Of a stretch of 40,456 nt of DNA, positions 32,572 through 40,036 are shown piece after piece; positions within the stretch are counted from its first letter, which is position 1, and each line of letters starts with the position of its first letter. Source of the stretch: Streptomyces camponoticapitis. GTDB lineage: Bacteria; Actinomycetota; Actinomycetes; Streptomycetales; Streptomycetaceae. The stretch covers positions 1 through 40,456 of the forward strand of contig NZ_BMMV01000014.1 of the NCBI RefSeq assembly GCF_014646115.1, given 5' to 3'. Both the position numbers and the translations under genes were made by a program. The notes under the pieces were generated by a model that was not told the origin of the DNA, searched no databases, and saw only the letters and a list, made by a program, of their open reading frames with translations.

Positions 32572-32703
32572 CTAGGCCGCGCGACAACATCGCTCGACCG
32601 TCGTCTCCTGCTTGGTGTAGACCATCTTCCTCTGCCTCTCGTCGGTGGCCCCTTCCGGGCCCGACGTCATGATGACCCACCCATTTCGCCACCGCGACCA
32701 CAT
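32572..32703 (-). CDS. Small gene, 43 aa, between the ankyrin and HEAT genes
   Basis: Sixteen nucleotides after the ankyrin stop, a canonical ribosome binding site GGGAGG (32712-32717) precedes an ATG at 32703 with 8-nt spacing. The frame runs 43 codons to TAG at 32572. The peptide begins MWSRWRNGW, has KMVYTKQETTVER near its end and finishes with a Cys-Cys pair (CCRAA). It has no membrane segment. Its ribosome binding site is better than those of both neighbours, which argues for real translation. An internal ATG (32670) could give a 32-aa form. I do not recognise the family and assign no function. Base composition is less GC-biased than in the neighbours. Confidence 0.6.
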   Translation of the reverse strand: MWSRWRNGWVIMTSGPEGATDERQRKMVYTKQETTVERCCRAA

Positions 32704-32718
32704 TTACGACGCCTCCCT

Positions 32719-33135
32719 TCACCGCGCTCCGAACAGCTCCAGCAGGTCCGTCTTCCCGAACATCCGTGCCGTATCCACGGCGGAGGGTGTTCCGGCTGTC
32801 GGATCGGCCCCGCCGTCGAGCAACTCGCGGATCACGGCGTCCTCTCCTTTGAAGACGGCGCCGGCCAGTGGCGTCTGCCCGCGGTCGTTGGCGCGGTCGG
32901 CCTCGGCGCCGCGCGAGAGCAGGGCCGCGACGGCGGGCGCGTGACCGTGGTAGGCGGCGAGCATGACCAGGGTGTCGCCCCGGTCGTTGGTGAGGTTCGC
33001 GGGGACACCGGCGTCGACATAGGCGGCGAGCGTCTCCGTCTCGCCCCGGCGCGCGAGGTCGAAGACCTTGGTCGCCAGTTCGACGACGTCGCTGTCGGGA
33101 GCGGCGCCGTGGGAAGGATCCGGGGCCTCGCTCAT
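32719..33135 (-). CDS. Ankyrin-repeat protein, 138 aa
   Basis: The protein has about three to four ankyrin repeats: the helix-turn-helix units GETETLAAYVDAGVPANLTN, RGDTLVMLAAYHGHAPAVAA and RGQTPLAGAVFKGEDAVIRE each carry the TPL/TLV and A-x-x-G-h patterns of the family. It is cytosolic and probably binds another protein. The start at 33135 (MSEAPD) is preferred because GAGG lies upstream at about 10 nt. The longer in-frame ATG at 33153 lacks a site. It is the first gene of the ankyrin - small gene - HEAT group and diverges from smeA across 253 nt. Confidence 0.88.
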   Translation of the reverse strand: MSEAPDPSHGAAPDSDVVELATKVFDLARRGETETLAAYVDAGVPANLTNDRGDTLVMLAAYHGHAPAVAALLSRGAEADRANDRGQTPLAGAVFKGEDAVIRELLDGGADPTAGTPSAVDTARMFGKTDLLELFGAR

Positions 33136-33281
33136 CGGTGAACCGCCTCTCATGCCGCTGACCTGGGACGCACGACTGCGGCGCCGTACGAGTGAATCGA
33201 CAGATTACTGCCCCGTAGACCACTCCGGGGCGACAGAGGCCGTAGCAAGCGGCGCGCGGGACCGTACTGTCCGCCGGTCAA

Positions 33282-33302
33282 GTGAAATTCCAGGAATTTC
33301 AC
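33282..33302. promoter_or_regulatory. Perfect 21-bp palindrome upstream of smeA
   Basis: The arm GTGAAATTCC (33282-33291) and its exact complement GGAATTTCAC (33293-33302) flank a single central A. The centre lies 15 bp upstream of a possible smeA -35 (TTGCAC, 33307-33312), which is a usual position for an activator site. It is AT-rich compared with its surroundings and does not contain the GACAC motif of WhiA. It is a strong operator candidate for smeA-sffA, or possibly for the divergent ankyrin gene. Confidence 0.6.
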
Positions 33303-33306
33303 CCAC

Positions 33307-33392
33307 TTGCACCTTTTATCACATGGATACTTACTGTGAGCATGGAACAACTCATGGTGACTGTCCCCCTCGACCAGGAGAACCCCTCATGA
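33307..33392 (+). promoter_or_regulatory. smeA promoter and short leader with an upstream ORF
   Basis: TTGCAC (33307-33312) and TACTGT (33332-33337), 19 bp apart, form a possible promoter with a start near 33344. A 16-codon frame from ATG 33342 ends in TGA at 33390-33392, overlapping the smeA ATG (33389) as ATGA. The smeA ribosome binding site AGGAG lies inside this short frame. The upstream ORF could be incidental or could tune smeA translation. Confidence 0.35.
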
Positions 33393-33583
33393 TCCTGTCC
33401 ATGTCAGGCGTCGTGCTGCTCGGAATCATCGTCTTCCTCTTCTTCAGGAAGGACGGGCTCAAGGCATCCCACGCGCTCGTCTGCGCGCTCTTCGGCTTCT
33501 ATCTCGCGGGCACAGCCATCGCCCCGAGCATCACGGCCGGGGGCGCCAGCCTCGCGGGCCTACTGGGCGGGATCAAGTTCTGA
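33389..33583 (+). CDS. smeA: Small sporulation membrane protein SmeA
   Basis: This 64-aa protein consists of two transmembrane segments (MSGVVLLGIIVFLFF and ALVCALFGFYLAGTAIA) joined by the basic loop RKDGLKASH, and ends GASLAGLLGGIKF. Sequence, size and its place directly before an SffA-like gene match SmeA of S. coelicolor, known to target the SpoIIIE/FtsK-like SffA to sporulation septa and to affect spore maturation. The ATG at 33389 has AGGAG 8 nt upstream. An in-frame ATG at 33323 would add 22 residues without hydrophobic character and is less likely. It is co-directional with sffA after 46 nt. In S. coelicolor the pair is developmentally controlled through WhiA. No GACAC site is seen in this upstream region. 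Confidence 0.9.
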   Translation: MILSMSGVVLLGIIVFLFFRKDGLKASHALVCALFGFYLAGTAIAPSITAGGASLAGLLGGIKF

Positions 33584-33629
33584 CCGCCTTCCATCCCACC
33601 AGCACCTTCCGCACCTTCAGGAGACCGAC

Positions 33630-35309
33630 GTGGCCCGGCGACCACTCCCCCGCATTCTGAGCAGCGGCAGCGCTCACATCACTCGCAGCCGAGAGATGGC
33701 CCGCTCGGCCGCCGACAGCGCCACCGACGTCCTCCATCCGCTGATCACGATCACCCGTGGTCTGCGCCTGCTGGCCGGCGCGGGACGGCGGAAATGGGCC
33801 GCCACGCCCAAGGACCGGCGTGGTCCCGCGCTGTTCCTGGTGGCGGCCCTCGTCCTGGTGGTCGCGCTCGTCCCGTACGGACCGCTGCTCGCCCTCATCT
33901 CGGTGATGGCGGTGGCCGGCTGGCAGGGCCGCGACCGTACGCCGTCCCGGACCGGGCCCGACGAGGCGGAGCTTCAGCGCCTGCGTTCTCTTTACGAGGC
34001 GCTGGTGCCGTACTTCTCCCTCCCCGAGGACCCGAACCCGCTCTTCGCCCACGGCGGGGAGTGGGAGAAGGCCTTCGACGAGTACGAGTTCGACGCCGAC
34101 GGGCGTCTCACCCGGCTGCGGGTGTCGTACCCGCCGTACTTCATGGACGGTGAGCACTCCTCCCGCGTACGGATCGAGCACCTGATGTACGCGAAGTCCG
34201 GGCGCGGCAGGGAGTACCTCTTCGACTGGGACGAGGAGGGCAACGAGCTCGTCATGAGCGTGCTGCCCCCGCTTCCCACCGGCATCGCCGCCCAGCGCTT
34301 CGTCACCGCCCCCGGCGAGACGGTGCTCGGCTTCACCGACGCCGGCGCGGTCCGGCGGACCGTCCCGGTCAGGGAGGGCGACGAGACCCGTGACGCCCCT
34401 CCGGTTCTCTGGCGTACGGGCGCCCGGTCGACCGAGCCTCATCTGCTCGCCGTCGGACGCCCGGGCAGCGGCACCACAAGTCTGCTCCGCTCGATCGCTC
34501 TCCAGGCGCTCCCCCACGGCGACGTCGTGATCGTGGAGGGCGGCGGAACCGGTGAGTACGCCAGTCTCGACGGGCGTACGGGCGTTCTCGCCGTGGAGCG
34601 CGGGCTCTCGGGCGCGCTGGCCGGTCTCGAATGGGCCGCCAACGAGACGGAACGGCGGCTGATCGCCGCCAACCGTGCCCGGCAGTCCGGTCACGCCGTG
34701 CCCGAGGACACCAAGCGCCCCCTGTGGCTCCTGCTGGACCGGCCGAGCGCCTTCGCCCATGTGGCGGCCGCCGACGGGCGGCCCGATCCGCAGGAGCTGC
34801 TCCACGTGCCGTTGCGGCACGGCAGGGCCGCGAACGTGACCGTGGTCGTGGCGGAACAGTTCGAGACCCTGGACGCGCTCAGTGAGACCGTACGGACGCA
34901 CACCCGCGCCCGGGTCGTGCTGGGCGCCGCCACGCGCGAGGAGCTGGAGTCGGTCCTCGGCGCACCGCCGCACACCATCCCCACGCCGGACATCCCCACC
35001 GGCCGGGGTTACGCGCGGCTCGGCACCGGCCCGGTGCTCAGACTCCAGGTCCCGGCCACGCCCGATCCGTACGACGACGCCACGAGCGACGCGCACCGAA
35101 GGGCGGTCCTGGAGCTGCTGCCGGACCGGCACACGCCGCTCCACGGATCGACGGCGGCCACCACGCGGGCGCCCGAACCGGGTCCGGAACCGGCCGCGTC
35201 CGCGCCGCCCGCACCGGACCCGGAGCCCGGTCCCCCGGCTCAGCCGCGGTCGAGGCACCAGCGCCAGAGCCCGGCGCCGGTGCCCGCCGCCGTACCGGCC
35301 GAGGGCTGA
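33630..35309 (+). CDS. sffA: SpoIIIE/FtsK-family membrane protein SffA
   Basis: This 559-aa protein has two membrane helices near residues 66-97 (ALFLVAALVLVVALVPYGPLLALISVMAV), a linker domain and a C-terminal P-loop ATPase domain from about residue 265. The tail after 510 is Pro/Ala-rich. It matches the SmeA partner SffA, which localises to sporulation septa in S. coelicolor and is linked to chromosome handling. The P-loop reads VGRPGSGTTSLL, so the position of the invariant Walker A lysine is Thr. The Walker B-like strand WLLLDRPSAF has a single Asp and no following acidic residue. The ATPase may therefore be weak or inactive. The GTG start at 33630 has AGGAG 7 nt upstream. It converges with the MocR gene after 25 nt. 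Confidence 0.88.
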   Translation: MARRPLPRILSSGSAHITRSREMARSAADSATDVLHPLITITRGLRLLAGAGRRKWAATPKDRRGPALFLVAALVLVVALVPYGPLLALISVMAVAGWQGRDRTPSRTGPDEAELQRLRSLYEALVPYFSLPEDPNPLFAHGGEWEKAFDEYEFDADGRLTRLRVSYPPYFMDGEHSSRVRIEHLMYAKSGRGREYLFDWDEEGNELVMSVLPPLPTGIAAQRFVTAPGETVLGFTDAGAVRRTVPVREGDETRDAPPVLWRTGARSTEPHLLAVGRPGSGTTSLLRSIALQALPHGDVVIVEGGGTGEYASLDGRTGVLAVERGLSGALAGLEWAANETERRLIAANRARQSGHAVPEDTKRPLWLLLDRPSAFAHVAAADGRPDPQELLHVPLRHGRAANVTVVVAEQFETLDALSETVRTHTRARVVLGAATREELESVLGAPPHTIPTPDIPTGRGYARLGTGPVLRLQVPATPDPYDDATSDAHRRAVLELLPDRHTPLHGSTAATTRAPEPGPEPAASAPPAPDPEPGPPAQPRSRHQRQSPAPVPAAVPAEG

Positions 35310-35334
35310 CCGTCCCCGGCCGTTCGCACACCGC

Positions 35335-36843
35335 TCAGGCGACGAACGTGCGCGGCGCGTCCGTACCGGCGCGCGCGCCGCTCTCCACGAGACGCGCGGC
35401 AGCCGCCAGCCGTACGGCCGCCTCGTCGGCGACGGGGCCGCCGACGGTGAACGGCAGCCGTACGTAGCCCTCGAAGGCCCCGTCGACGCCGAAGCGCGGT
35501 CCGCCCGGCACCCGTACGCCCACCCGTTCGCCCAGCTCGGCGATGCGCGAGCCCGACAGGCCGCCGGTGCGCACCCAGAGCGTCAGTCCGCCGCGCGGCA
35601 CGTCGAACTCCCAGCTCGGCAGCTCCCTGCGGACGGCGGCCACCAGCGCGTCGCGGTTCTCTGCGGCCTGGGCACGCCGGATGTCGACCGCCCGCTCCCA
35701 GCCGCCGGTGCCCATCAGCCAGTTGATCGCGAGCTGTTCGAGCACGGGGGTGCCGAGGTCGGCGTAGGCACGGGCGGAGACCAGCGAGCGGATGACCTCG
35801 GGCGCGGCCCGGACCCAGCCGATGCGCATGCCCGCCCAGAAGGCCTTGCTGGCGGAGCCGACCGTGAGGACGGTGCTGCCAGCGGGATCGAAGGCACAGA
35901 CGGGCGGCGGCAGTCGCTCACCCGGCCGGTCCCCGTCCAGATACAGCTCGGACATCGTCTCGTCCACGACGAGCACGGTCCCCGCCGAACGCGCCGCCTC
36001 GACCAGCGCCCGGCGCTGGTCCTCCGTGGCCAGGGCCCCCGTCGGGTTGTGGAAGTCGGCGACGACGTAGGCGAGCCGGGGCGCGGCCTCCCGCAGCACC
36101 TGGCGCCAGCGCGGCAGGTCCCAGCCCGCCAGCCCCTCGGCCATGGCGACGGGGACGAGCCGCGCGCCCGCCTCGCGCATCAGCTGGAGGATGTTCGCGT
36201 AGCTGGGCGACTCGACGGCGACGCGCTCGCCGCGCCCGGCGAAGAGATGACAGATCGCGTCGATCGCGCCCATGGCGCCGGTGGTGACCATGATCTGCTC
36301 GGGCATGGTCGGGATCCCGCGCGCGGTGTACCGGTCGGCGAGCGTCTGGCGAAGCGCGGGCAGCCCCGCCGGGTAGTCACCGTGGGTGTGGGCGTACGGC
36401 GGGAGCTCCTCCAGCGCGCCCTGCACGGCGCGGGTGAGCCAGGGCTCGGGCGCCGTCAGGGCGGCGCAGCCGAGGTCGATCATGGAGCCGAGGGAGTCCG
36501 GCGGCAGCGGTTCGAGGCCGCGGGCGGGCAGCGGGTTCCCGGCCGGTACGGCGGTCCAGCTCCCGGCGCCTCTGCGTGATTCCAGGAATCCCTCGGCGCG
36601 CAGGGCCTCGTACGCGGCGGCCACCGTCGTACGGCTGACGGAGAGCGCGAGTGCCAGTTCGCGTTCGGCGGGAAGCCGGGCGGCGACCGGGACGCGGCCT
36701 TCGAGGACGAGCAGCCGCACCCCGTCGGCGAGGGCGCGGTAGGCGGGCGGTTTACGGGTGCCGGGGCCCGCGGGCCGGGACTGCTGGGCGTTGAGCTGTC
36801 GCGCGAGCTGAGCCGCTCCGACCGCTGAAGTCCACTGCGTCAT
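35335..36843 (-). CDS. MocR/GabR-type transcription regulator with aminotransferase domain
   Basis: This 502-aa regulator fuses an N-terminal GntR-type winged helix (about residues 30-100, RLPAERELALALSVSRTTVAAAYE) to a fold-type I aminotransferase domain. The PLP contacts are intact: the HNPTG Asn266, the VDET Asp294 and the SASKAFW Lys333 that would form the Schiff base, with Arg340. Such proteins bind PLP and an amino compound and control a neighbouring divergent gene, here the YczE-like membrane protein gene at 36948. The start at 36843 (MTQWTS) is preferred over the ORF beginning at 36960, which would cover the divergent promoter. AGTCCAC elements around the start are candidate binding sites. 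Confidence 0.92.
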   Translation of the reverse strand: MTQWTSAVGAAQLARQLNAQQSRPAGPGTRKPPAYRALADGVRLLVLEGRVPVAARLPAERELALALSVSRTTVAAAYEALRAEGFLESRRGAGSWTAVPAGNPLPARGLEPLPPDSLGSMIDLGCAALTAPEPWLTRAVQGALEELPPYAHTHGDYPAGLPALRQTLADRYTARGIPTMPEQIMVTTGAMGAIDAICHLFAGRGERVAVESPSYANILQLMREAGARLVPVAMAEGLAGWDLPRWRQVLREAAPRLAYVVADFHNPTGALATEDQRRALVEAARSAGTVLVVDETMSELYLDGDRPGERLPPPVCAFDPAGSTVLTVGSASKAFWAGMRIGWVRAAPEVIRSLVSARAYADLGTPVLEQLAINWLMGTGGWERAVDIRRAQAAENRDALVAAVRRELPSWEFDVPRGGLTLWVRTGGLSGSRIAELGERVGVRVPGGPRFGVDGAFEGYVRLPFTVGGPVADEAAVRLAAAARLVESGARAGTDAPRTFVA

Positions 36844-36921
36844 TGAAACCAGTCCACCTTCCCCGAATTGGCCATGGTTGACCCTCACCACCCAGCCACA
36901 GAGTGACACAGCCCAGTCCAC
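36829..36921. promoter_or_regulatory. Direct AGTCCAC repeats in the MocR/yczE divergent region
   Basis: AGTCCAC occurs at 36829-36835, 36851-36857 and 36915-36921. The first two are 22 bp apart (about two helical turns), and the last two extend to CCAGTCCAC and are exactly 64 bp apart. MocR/GabR/PdxR proteins typically bind direct repeats between themselves and the divergent target gene, so these are plausible operators. A TTGACC (36878-36883) could be a -35 for the rightward gene. Confidence 0.45.
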
Positions 36922-36947
36922 TCCTTCCACCTCCGGAGGACAGCACC

Positions 36948-37616
36948 TTGCCCACCACACCCGTTCTCCGGGGAAAGCGGCTTCCGCGCCGGCTCGTCCA
37001 GCTCTACACAGGTCTGGCCCTGTACGGCGTGAGCTCGGCCCTGCTGGTCAGGGGCGGCCTCGGGCTGGAGCCGTGGGGTGTACTGCACCAGGGTCTGTCG
37101 ACACGCACCGGGCTGACCATGGGCGTCGTCTCGATCGTCGTCGGCGCGGTCGTACTGCTGCTGTGGATCCCGATCCGGCAGCGCCCCGGGCTCGGCACGG
37201 TCTCCAACGTCTTCGTGGTCGGCATCGCGATGGACGGCGCCCTGGCCCTGGTCCCGGACGGCCGCGGCCTCGCCGTACAGATCCCGCTGCTGACCGCGGG
37301 CATCGTCCTCAACGGCGTGGCCACGGGCCTCTACATCGCGGCCCGTTTCGGCCCCGGCCCCCGGGACGGCCTGATGACAGGGCTGCACCGGCTCACCGGC
37401 TGTTCGGTGCGGCTGGTCCGTACCGGGATAGAGGTGGCCGTCGTCGCCACCGGCTTCGTCCTCGGCGGTTCCGTCGGGATCGGCACGATCGCCTACGCGC
37501 TGGCGATCGGGCCGCTCGCCCAGTTCTTCCTGCGCGTCTTCGTCGTCCCGCCGACGGCGGACGGCGGCACGGCCGTCGCCGGGGGTTCCCCCGAGCAGGC
37601 CATACTTCGGCCGTGA
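36948..37616 (+). CDS. YczE-like integral membrane protein
   Basis: This 222-aa protein has about five hydrophobic segments (QLYTGLALYGVSSALLV, MGVVSIVVGAVVLLLWIPI, VSNVFVVGIAMDGALALV, LAVQIPLLTAGIVLNGVATG, VEVAVVATGFVLGGSVGIGT-like) and the LEPWGVLHQGLS and FGPGPRDGLMTGLH loops of the YczE/YitT-related family. It is often found next to and controlled by MocR regulators, as here. The transported compound or function is not known. The start is set at TTG 36948 because GGAGG lies 8 nt upstream. The GTG at 36903 has no such site and would add a non-conserved leader. Its stop overlaps the next gene as GTGA. Confidence 0.82.
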   Translation: MPTTPVLRGKRLPRRLVQLYTGLALYGVSSALLVRGGLGLEPWGVLHQGLSTRTGLTMGVVSIVVGAVVLLLWIPIRQRPGLGTVSNVFVVGIAMDGALALVPDGRGLAVQIPLLTAGIVLNGVATGLYIAARFGPGPRDGLMTGLHRLTGCSVRLVRTGIEVAVVATGFVLGGSVGIGTIAYALAIGPLAQFFLRVFVVPPTADGGTAVAGGSPEQAILRP

Positions 37617-38377
37617 CTCCCGTACGCCATCCCTATCTGGACCATCCGTCGCCGATCGCGTTCGCCCACCGGGGCGGCGCGGCCGACGGGACCGAGAACA
37701 CGGCGGCCGCGTTCCGGCGCGCGGCCGCGCTCGGTTACCGCTACTTCGAGACCGACGTGCACACCACGTCCGACGGCAAGCTCGTCGCCTTCCACGACTC
37801 GACGCTCGACCGGGTCACCGACCTGAGCGGCCGGATCTCCGAGCTGCCGTGGAGCGAGGTGAGGCGGGCCAGGGCCGGCGGCGGAGAACCGCTCCCGCTC
37901 TTCGAGGATCTTCTGGAGGAGTTCCCCGACGCCCGCTGGAATGTCGACATGAAGGCGGAGCCCGCACTCCACCCGCTGCTCAATCTGATCGGGCGGACGG
38001 ACAGCTGGGACCGGGTGTGCGTGGGCTCCTTCTCCGAAGCACGGGTCGCGCGGGCGCACCGGCTGGCGGGTCCCCGGCTGGCCACGTCGTACGGCGTGCG
38101 CGGGGTGCTCGGTCTGCGGATGCGCTCGTACGGGGTGCCCGCGCCGGTCCGCGACGGCGCCGTCAGCGCGCAGGTCCCGCAGCGCCAGAGCGGTCTGCCG
38201 GTGGTCGACAGACGCTTCGTACGGACGGCGCACTCCCGGGGTCTCCAGGTGCATGTCTGGACGGTCAACGAGGCGGATCGGATGCACGCGCTCCTGGACC
38301 TCGGCGTGGATGGCATCATGACCGATCAACTGGAGACGCTGCGCACGGTGTTCACCGAGCGCGGGGTCTGGCACTGA
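37613..38377 (+). CDS. Glycerophosphodiester phosphodiesterase
   Basis: This 254-aa TIM-barrel enzyme hydrolyses glycerophosphodiesters to glycerol-3-phosphate and an alcohol, in phospholipid recycling. The catalytic motifs are clear: AHRGGAADGTENT (His19, Arg20, Glu28), FETDVHTTSDG (Glu46, Asp48) and FHDSTLDR (His61). The C-terminal VHVWTVNEADRMHALLDLGV and GIMTDQ are family hallmarks. No signal peptide is present, so it is probably cytosolic. The GTG start at 37613 overlaps the YczE-like stop (GTGA), which makes a coupled pair. The link to MocR regulation is inferred from this. Confidence 0.93.
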   Translation: MTPVRHPYLDHPSPIAFAHRGGAADGTENTAAAFRRAAALGYRYFETDVHTTSDGKLVAFHDSTLDRVTDLSGRISELPWSEVRRARAGGGEPLPLFEDLLEEFPDARWNVDMKAEPALHPLLNLIGRTDSWDRVCVGSFSEARVARAHRLAGPRLATSYGVRGVLGLRMRSYGVPAPVRDGAVSAQVPQRQSGLPVVDRRFVRTAHSRGLQVHVWTVNEADRMHALLDLGVDGIMTDQLETLRTVFTERGVWH

Positions 38378-38423
38378 CGGTTTCCGGATGTTCCCCACGG
38401 GGGACGAATGAGGGGGCACGCGG

Positions 38424-39782
38424 GTGACCGCCGACACCGCGGACCTGACCGCCGACGAGACGGGCCGAATACGCGAGCAGCGCGGCTGGTACTTCTACGA
38501 CTTCGCGTGCTCCGTCTACTCCACCAGCGTCGTCACCGTCTTCCTCGGGCCGTATCTGACGAGCGTGGCGAAGGCCGCCGCCGACGCCGACGGTTTCGTC
38601 CATCCGCTGGGCGTCCCGGTACGGGCCGGTTCGGTCTTCGCGTACTCGGTCTCCGTCTCGATCGTGCTGGCCGTGCTGCTGATGCCGCTGGCCGGAGCGG
38701 CGGCGGACCGGACCGGGCGGAAGAAGCCGCTGCTGGCCGTCGCCGCCTATGTGGGGGCCGGGGCCACCGCGGGCATGTTCTTCCTGGACGGCGACCGCTA
38801 TCTGCTGGGTGTCGTCCTGCTGATCGTGGCGAACGCCTCGCTGTCGGTGTCCATGGCGCTCTACAACGCCTATCTGCCGCAGATAGCCACGCCCGAGGAG
38901 CGCGACGCCGTGTCCTCACGCGGCTGGGCCTTCGGCTACACCTCGGGCGCCCTCGTCCTCGTACTGAACCTGATCCTCTACACGGGCCACGAGTCCTTCG
39001 GTGTATCGGAGTCGACCGCCGTACGGATCTGTCTGGCCTCCGCCGGTGTCTGGTGGGGCGCCTTCACCCTCATACCTCTGAGCAGACTGCGCGACAGACG
39101 GGTGGAGAAGCACGGCGGCAGCGCGGGCGAAGGGGCGCTCGGCACGGGCTGGCGCCAGCTGATGGCCACCTTGCGCGACATGCGCCGCCATCCCCTCACC
39201 CTCTCCTTCCTGCTCGCCTATCTGATCTACAACGACGGCGTGCAGACGGTGATCTCCCAGGCGTCGGTCTACGGCTCCGAGGAACTGGGGCTCGACCAGA
39301 CGACGCTGATCACCGCCGTGCTGCTGGTGCAGGTCCTGGCGGTCGTGGGCGCCCTCGGCATGGGCCGGCTGGCGCGGATCCACGGGGCCAAACGGACGAT
39401 TCTCGCGTCCCTCGCCGTCTGGACGGTGATTCTCGCGGCCGGTTACCTCCTGCCGGCGGGGGCTCCGGTCTGGTTCTTCGCCCTCGCCGCCGCGATCGGC
39501 ATGGTGCTCGGCGGGAGTCAGGCGCTGTCGCGCTCGCTCTTCTCGCATCTGGTGCCGCGCGGCAAGGAGGCCGAGTACTTCGCCGCGTACGAGATGAGCG
39601 ACCGCGGGCTGAGCTGGCTGGGGCCCCTGGTTTTCGGGCTCGCCTATCAGGTGACCGGCAGCTACCGGGACGCGATTCTCTCCCTGGTGGTCTTCTTCGT
39701 GATCGGCTTCGCGCTGCTCGCGAGGGTGCCGGTGCGCAGGGCCGTTGCCGAGGCCGGAAACCCCGTGCCGGAGCGGATTTAG
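38424..39782 (+). CDS. UMF1-family MFS transporter
   Basis: This 452-aa membrane protein has about 12 helices and the N-terminal RGWYFYDFACSVYSTSV signature of the UMF1/Atg22-like major facilitator family, followed by GPYLTSVAK and the MFS loop AGAAADRTGRKKPLL. The second half holds a long cytosolic loop (about residues 225-260) and AAAIGMVLGGSQALSRSLFSHLVP. Substrates of bacterial UMF1 members are mostly unknown; amino acids or sugars are guesses. The GTG start at 38424 has AGGGGG 7 nt upstream. It lies 46 nt after the phosphodiesterase on the same strand and could belong to that transcript. No terminator is visible before rbpA. Confidence 0.88.
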   Translation: MTADTADLTADETGRIREQRGWYFYDFACSVYSTSVVTVFLGPYLTSVAKAAADADGFVHPLGVPVRAGSVFAYSVSVSIVLAVLLMPLAGAAADRTGRKKPLLAVAAYVGAGATAGMFFLDGDRYLLGVVLLIVANASLSVSMALYNAYLPQIATPEERDAVSSRGWAFGYTSGALVLVLNLILYTGHESFGVSESTAVRICLASAGVWWGAFTLIPLSRLRDRRVEKHGGSAGEGALGTGWRQLMATLRDMRRHPLTLSFLLAYLIYNDGVQTVISQASVYGSEELGLDQTTLITAVLLVQVLAVVGALGMGRLARIHGAKRTILASLAVWTVILAAGYLLPAGAPVWFFALAAAIGMVLGGSQALSRSLFSHLVPRGKEAEYFAAYEMSDRGLSWLGPLVFGLAYQVTGSYRDAILSLVVFFVIGFALLARVPVRRAVAEAGNPVPERI

Positions 39783-40036
39783 ACGTTGAAGTGAAAGCGC
39801 GGTAGTGTACGCCGTTGGCCTGCCAGCCGGACCGTCACCGCGTGTCACAGAAGCGAAAACGTGGGATGACATCCAGCGCCAAATGTGACAAACCGGGCAC
39901 TGGTGGGTACAACAAGGGGCGGCACGACGGCGACGCATGACCCGGCACGGGAATCTTTACCGCCGACCGGACGTTGACCGGAAGACGACGACAGCGACAC
40001 CTGTCCTGTGGGCGACAAGCCCGGGAGGCACGATTC
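39783..40036 (+). promoter_or_regulatory. rbpA promoter region with SigR-type and vegetative-type promoters
   Basis: GGAAT (39950-39954) and GTT (39973-39975) are separated by exactly 18 bp, which is the SigR oxidative-stress promoter consensus. In S. coelicolor rbpA is a known SigR target. About 60 bp upstream, TGTGAC (39884-39889) and TACAAC (39908-39913) with an 18-bp spacer resemble a vegetative promoter. A further TAGTGT (39803-39808) with TTAGAC 18 bp upstream overlaps the MFS stop. The gap holds no gene. Confidence 0.75.

Noticed and set aside
32558..32580. Double CCTAGG palindrome near the end of the 43-aa gene
   Set aside because: Two 6-bp self-complementary copies do not make a stable terminator, and chance explains them well enough.
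33216..33224. DasR operator half-site TAGACCACT upstream of smeA
   Set aside because: The right half matches but the left half shows almost no match, and there is no link to amino-sugar metabolism here.
33323..33388. Longer SmeA start at ATG 33323
   Set aside because: It lies within or before the likely promoter -10 region, lacks a ribosome binding site and would add a polar Cys/His-rich leader to a small membrane protein.
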